Source of the DNA: an uncultured Dyadobacter sp.
Lineage (GTDB): Bacteria; Bacteroidota; Bacteroidia; Cytophagales; Spirosomataceae
Assembly: GCF_946482605.1 (NCBI RefSeq)
Contig: NZ_CAMLSE010000036.1
Span: forward strand, 14,758 to 78,757
Reading direction: 5' to 3'
Length of the DNA: 64,000 nucleotides
Shown here: piece by piece, positions 62,633 through 64,000 of the stretch
How the letters are laid out: every line of letters starts with the position of its first letter
Position numbering within the stretch: position 1 is the first letter of the stretch
Notes under the pieces: model-generated
Seen by the model: only the letters and a program-made list of their open reading frames with translations
The model's database searches: none
What the model was told of the DNA's origin: nothing
Position numbers and translations under genes: made by a program

Positions 62633-62668
62633 AAAAGCCTCCAAAACGTTGATTTTGAAGGCTTTTTT
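62633..62668 (+). terminator. Strong bidirectional-looking terminator
   Basis: AAAAGCCTCCAAAA (62633-62646) pairs with TTTTGAAGGCTTTT (62653-62666) around CGTTGA, with one G-U wobble. T-rich and A-rich flanks make it usable on both strands. It separates unit C from the BspA-like gene. Confidence 0.85.
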
Positions 62669-62752
62669 CATGACGCTGCAAAGGGTTGCCAAAGGCACTT
62701 TGAGTATTCCACTGACTTTCTGCGATTTGATGGTTCGAGTACCAGCGGCCAC

Positions 62753-64000
62753 TTATTGCACGGCAAACCTAAAAGTCCGCTTTATCGCCCTTTCCTGTAC
62801 AGTGATAAAATAACTTCCCGAAGTCAACTTCTCCGAAGGTGTGATCACGACCGTTTTCGTTCCTTCGGGCTTGCGTGTGAAGGCGACTGCGTGTCCAAAT
62901 GCGTTGTAAATCTGGATTTGCCCCGCAACCGGTTCGTCGACGCTGATGCGGAAAGAGGGGCTTCGGACAGGGTTGGGATACAATGCGTAATCCCCGGAAC
63001 GGAGAACCACTGACACTACCCGTGAAGCCGTTCGGGTACCGTCCAGATCGTATTGAAGCAGCCGGTAATAGCTCGTTCCAGTATGAGGGGTTGGGTCGAT
63101 AACCCGGTAGGTGTGCAAAGTGTTGGAGTTGCCCGCTACGTCCCGGATTTCGGCCACGGTTTCGAAGAAGGTCAGGTCTTTGCTTCGCTCGATCACGAAA
63201 CGTTCATTTTGACTTTCCTGGGAGGTTCCCCATTTGATCTCGACGGTATTGCCAGACATGGGTTTGACAGAAAAGGACACGAGCGTAACCGGCAGTACCG
63301 CGCAGTTAGGGTCCAGTACATCGCCGGTTATGCTCCATCCTTTGGCAATTATAAGTGAATCGCGCGCTGCGGCGGCCGCGGATCCATAGGTCTTACCTTG
63401 TCCGTTAAGGCTAAGTCCCGTAGGAGTAGCCGGGTTTGCCGCCCATCCTATGAGTGTGGTACTATAATTGTTGCAATCGATCCCACTACCGGTCAGGAAA
63501 TTTCTGAAACTCGGCCGAGACGCGAGATTCCAGCTTCCGACAGGTTGGTTGAACGCTGCCGCACCAGAAAACATAAAAGTCATATTAGCCACGGCCGAAA
63601 CATCCCAATTGGCAATGGGCTGGTTGAAAGCCGCCGCATTTTGAAACATCATGTTCATATTGGTTACGACAGAAACGTCCCAGCTGCCGATCGGCTGATT
63701 GAAAGTCGCCGTACCTCGAAACATACCTTGCATACTGGTTACAGCCGAAACGTCCCAGTTGCCGATCGGCTGATTAAAAGATGCCGTTTCTGAAAACATA
63801 GCGGCCATAATGGTTACGGCCGAAACATCCCAACTACCAATGGGCTGATTGAAAGGCGTACTTCGAAACATATTACCCATATTGGTTACAGCCGAAACGT
63901 CCCAGCTGCCGATCGGCTGATTAAAAGATGTCGCGCCTACAAACATACCTCCCATAGAAGTTACAGCCGAAACGTCCCAGCTGCCGATCGGCTGATTGAA
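62753..64000 (-). CDS. BspA-like DUF285 repeat surface protein with T9SS sorting domain (5' end outside window)
   Basis: This is the 3' part of a large cell-surface protein; the frame is open to the right edge, so the N-terminus is missing. At least six repeats of about 25 residues, FNQPIGSWDVSAVTNMGNMF and variants, form the DUF285 (BspA-like) leucine-rich solenoid. A junction of about 40 residues and a beta-rich region follow (VTLVSFSVKPMSGNTVEIKWGTSQESQNERFVIERS, a fibronectin-like stretch). The last 75 residues (YPNPVRSPSFRISV to FRFAVQ) are a type IX secretion type A sorting domain. It should be exported by T9SS and attached to the surface, with an adhesion role inferred from BspA. Confidence 0.85.
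   Translation of the reverse strand, partial: FNQPIGSWDVSAVTSMGGMFVGATSFNQPIGSWDVSAVTNMGNMFRSTPFNQPIGSWDVSAVTIMAAMFSETASFNQPIGNWDVSAVTSMQGMFRGTATFNQPIGSWDVSVVTNMNMMFQNAAAFNQPIANWDVSAVANMTFMFSGAAAFNQPVGSWNLASRPSFRNFLTGSGIDCNNYSTTLIGWAANPATPTGLSLNGQGKTYGSAAAAARDSLIIAKGWSITGDVLDPNCAVLPVTLVSFSVKPMSGNTVEIKWGTSQESQNERFVIERSKDLTFFETVAEIRDVAGNSNTLHTYRVIDPTPHTGTSYYRLLQYDLDGTRTASRVVSVVLRSGDYALYPNPVRSPSFRISVDEPVAGQIQIYNAFGHAVAFTRKPEGTKTVVITPSEKLTSGSYFITVQERAIKRTFRFAVQ
63537..64000 (-). repeat. 75-bp tandem repeats encoding the DUF285 units
   Basis: The marker CCGATCGGCTGATTGAA and variants recur at 63984, 63909, 63837, 63762, 63687, 63612 and 63537. Spacing is 75 bp except one 72-bp interval. The copies nearest the window edge are almost identical, suggesting recent duplication or homogenisation, and the array continues outside the window. 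Confidence 0.88.

Larger units (their letters stand above)
62425..62752 (+). other. Intergenic end of the island with repeat and terminator
   Basis: No gene is supported; the - frame 62546-62752 is the read-through of a hairpin and has no family likeness. The stretch holds the right copy of the direct repeat and the terminator listed separately. Confidence 0.6.

Noticed and set aside
62732..62745. GGTTCGAGT words resembling a tRNA T-loop (also in the direct repeats)
   Set aside because: The flanking bases do not form a T-stem, acceptor stem or CCA end, so no tRNA is called.
62546..62752. A - strand frame of 68 codons next to the BspA-like gene
   Set aside because: Its middle is the two arms of the terminator and the rest is the repeat; no coding evidence.
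63537..64000. Regularly spaced repeats that could suggest a CRISPR array
   Set aside because: The whole 75-bp unit is conserved and in frame with a DUF285 protein; there are no unique spacers.

Overview
Organism. The window looks like the chromosome of a Bacteroidota member of the Cytophagales, close to Dyadobacter or Spirosoma in character. The basis is the T9SS type A sorting domain at the C-terminus of the last gene, an exact TAnnTTTG-type -7 box and a near match to it, weak or absent Shine-Dalgarno sequences, and the gene families present. This placement is an inference; there is no rRNA or tRNA gene in the window to anchor it.

Layout. (1) 1-15.5 kb is an ion and osmotic homeostasis region. 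It holds a leftward operon of a CPA1 antiporter, a lipoprotein derived from beta-carbonic anhydrase and a CPA2 antiporter with a stress-domain tail. It continues with a PRC-barrel protein, a BCCT osmolyte transporter, a TrkH/TrkA-type potassium system, a DUF389 membrane protein, NhaA, a Cys-rich copper-binding protein, an alanine/sodium symporter and trehalose-6-phosphatase. (2) 16.3-24.2 kb is a two-component system divergent from a TolC/RND/adaptor efflux operon. (3) 24.4-30.3 kb has a DUF202 protein, a ComEC-like MBL hydrolase, a methyltransferase/glycosyltransferase fusion and a DUF2079-like membrane protein. (4) 30.3-33.3 kb has an orphan SSB and a ParB with a Cys cluster, suggestive of a plasmid or integrative-element remnant. 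(5) 33.4-49.2 kb is dominated by DNA repair: exonuclease III, a zincless Fpg/Nei glycosylase, a LigD with ligase and polymerase domains only, AlkB, a LexA-like XRE-S24 regulator, the ImuA-ImuB-DnaE2 mutagenesis cassette and an SRAP protein.

(6) 49.26-62.4 kb is a genomic island of probable anti-phage or conflict genes in three units. Unit A (+) is a HEPN-STAND ATPase followed by a TIR-domain protein with an unrecognised N-terminal domain. Unit B (-) is a Ser/Thr protein kinase followed by a SMEK-STAND ATPase with a long helical C-terminus. Units A and B are convergent and visibly AT-richer than the rest of the window. Unit C (+) is a PLD-fold protein overlapping a 688-residue unrecognised helical protein, followed by a small membrane protein. 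Unit C is bracketed by an imperfect direct repeat at 57934 and 62594, followed by a strong terminator. No transposase or integrase is visible. (7) 62.75-64 kb is the 3' part of a BspA-like (DUF285) repeat surface protein running off the window.

How the genes work together. The first region would manage Na+/K+/H+ and compatible solutes. The repair region pairs damage reversal and excision with inducible translesion synthesis, and two 19-bp direct repeats between the regulator and imuA are the likely operators. The island carries the most novel material: units A, B and C each join a sensor or scaffold-like protein to an enzyme-like partner, and I do not recognise B or C as a described system.
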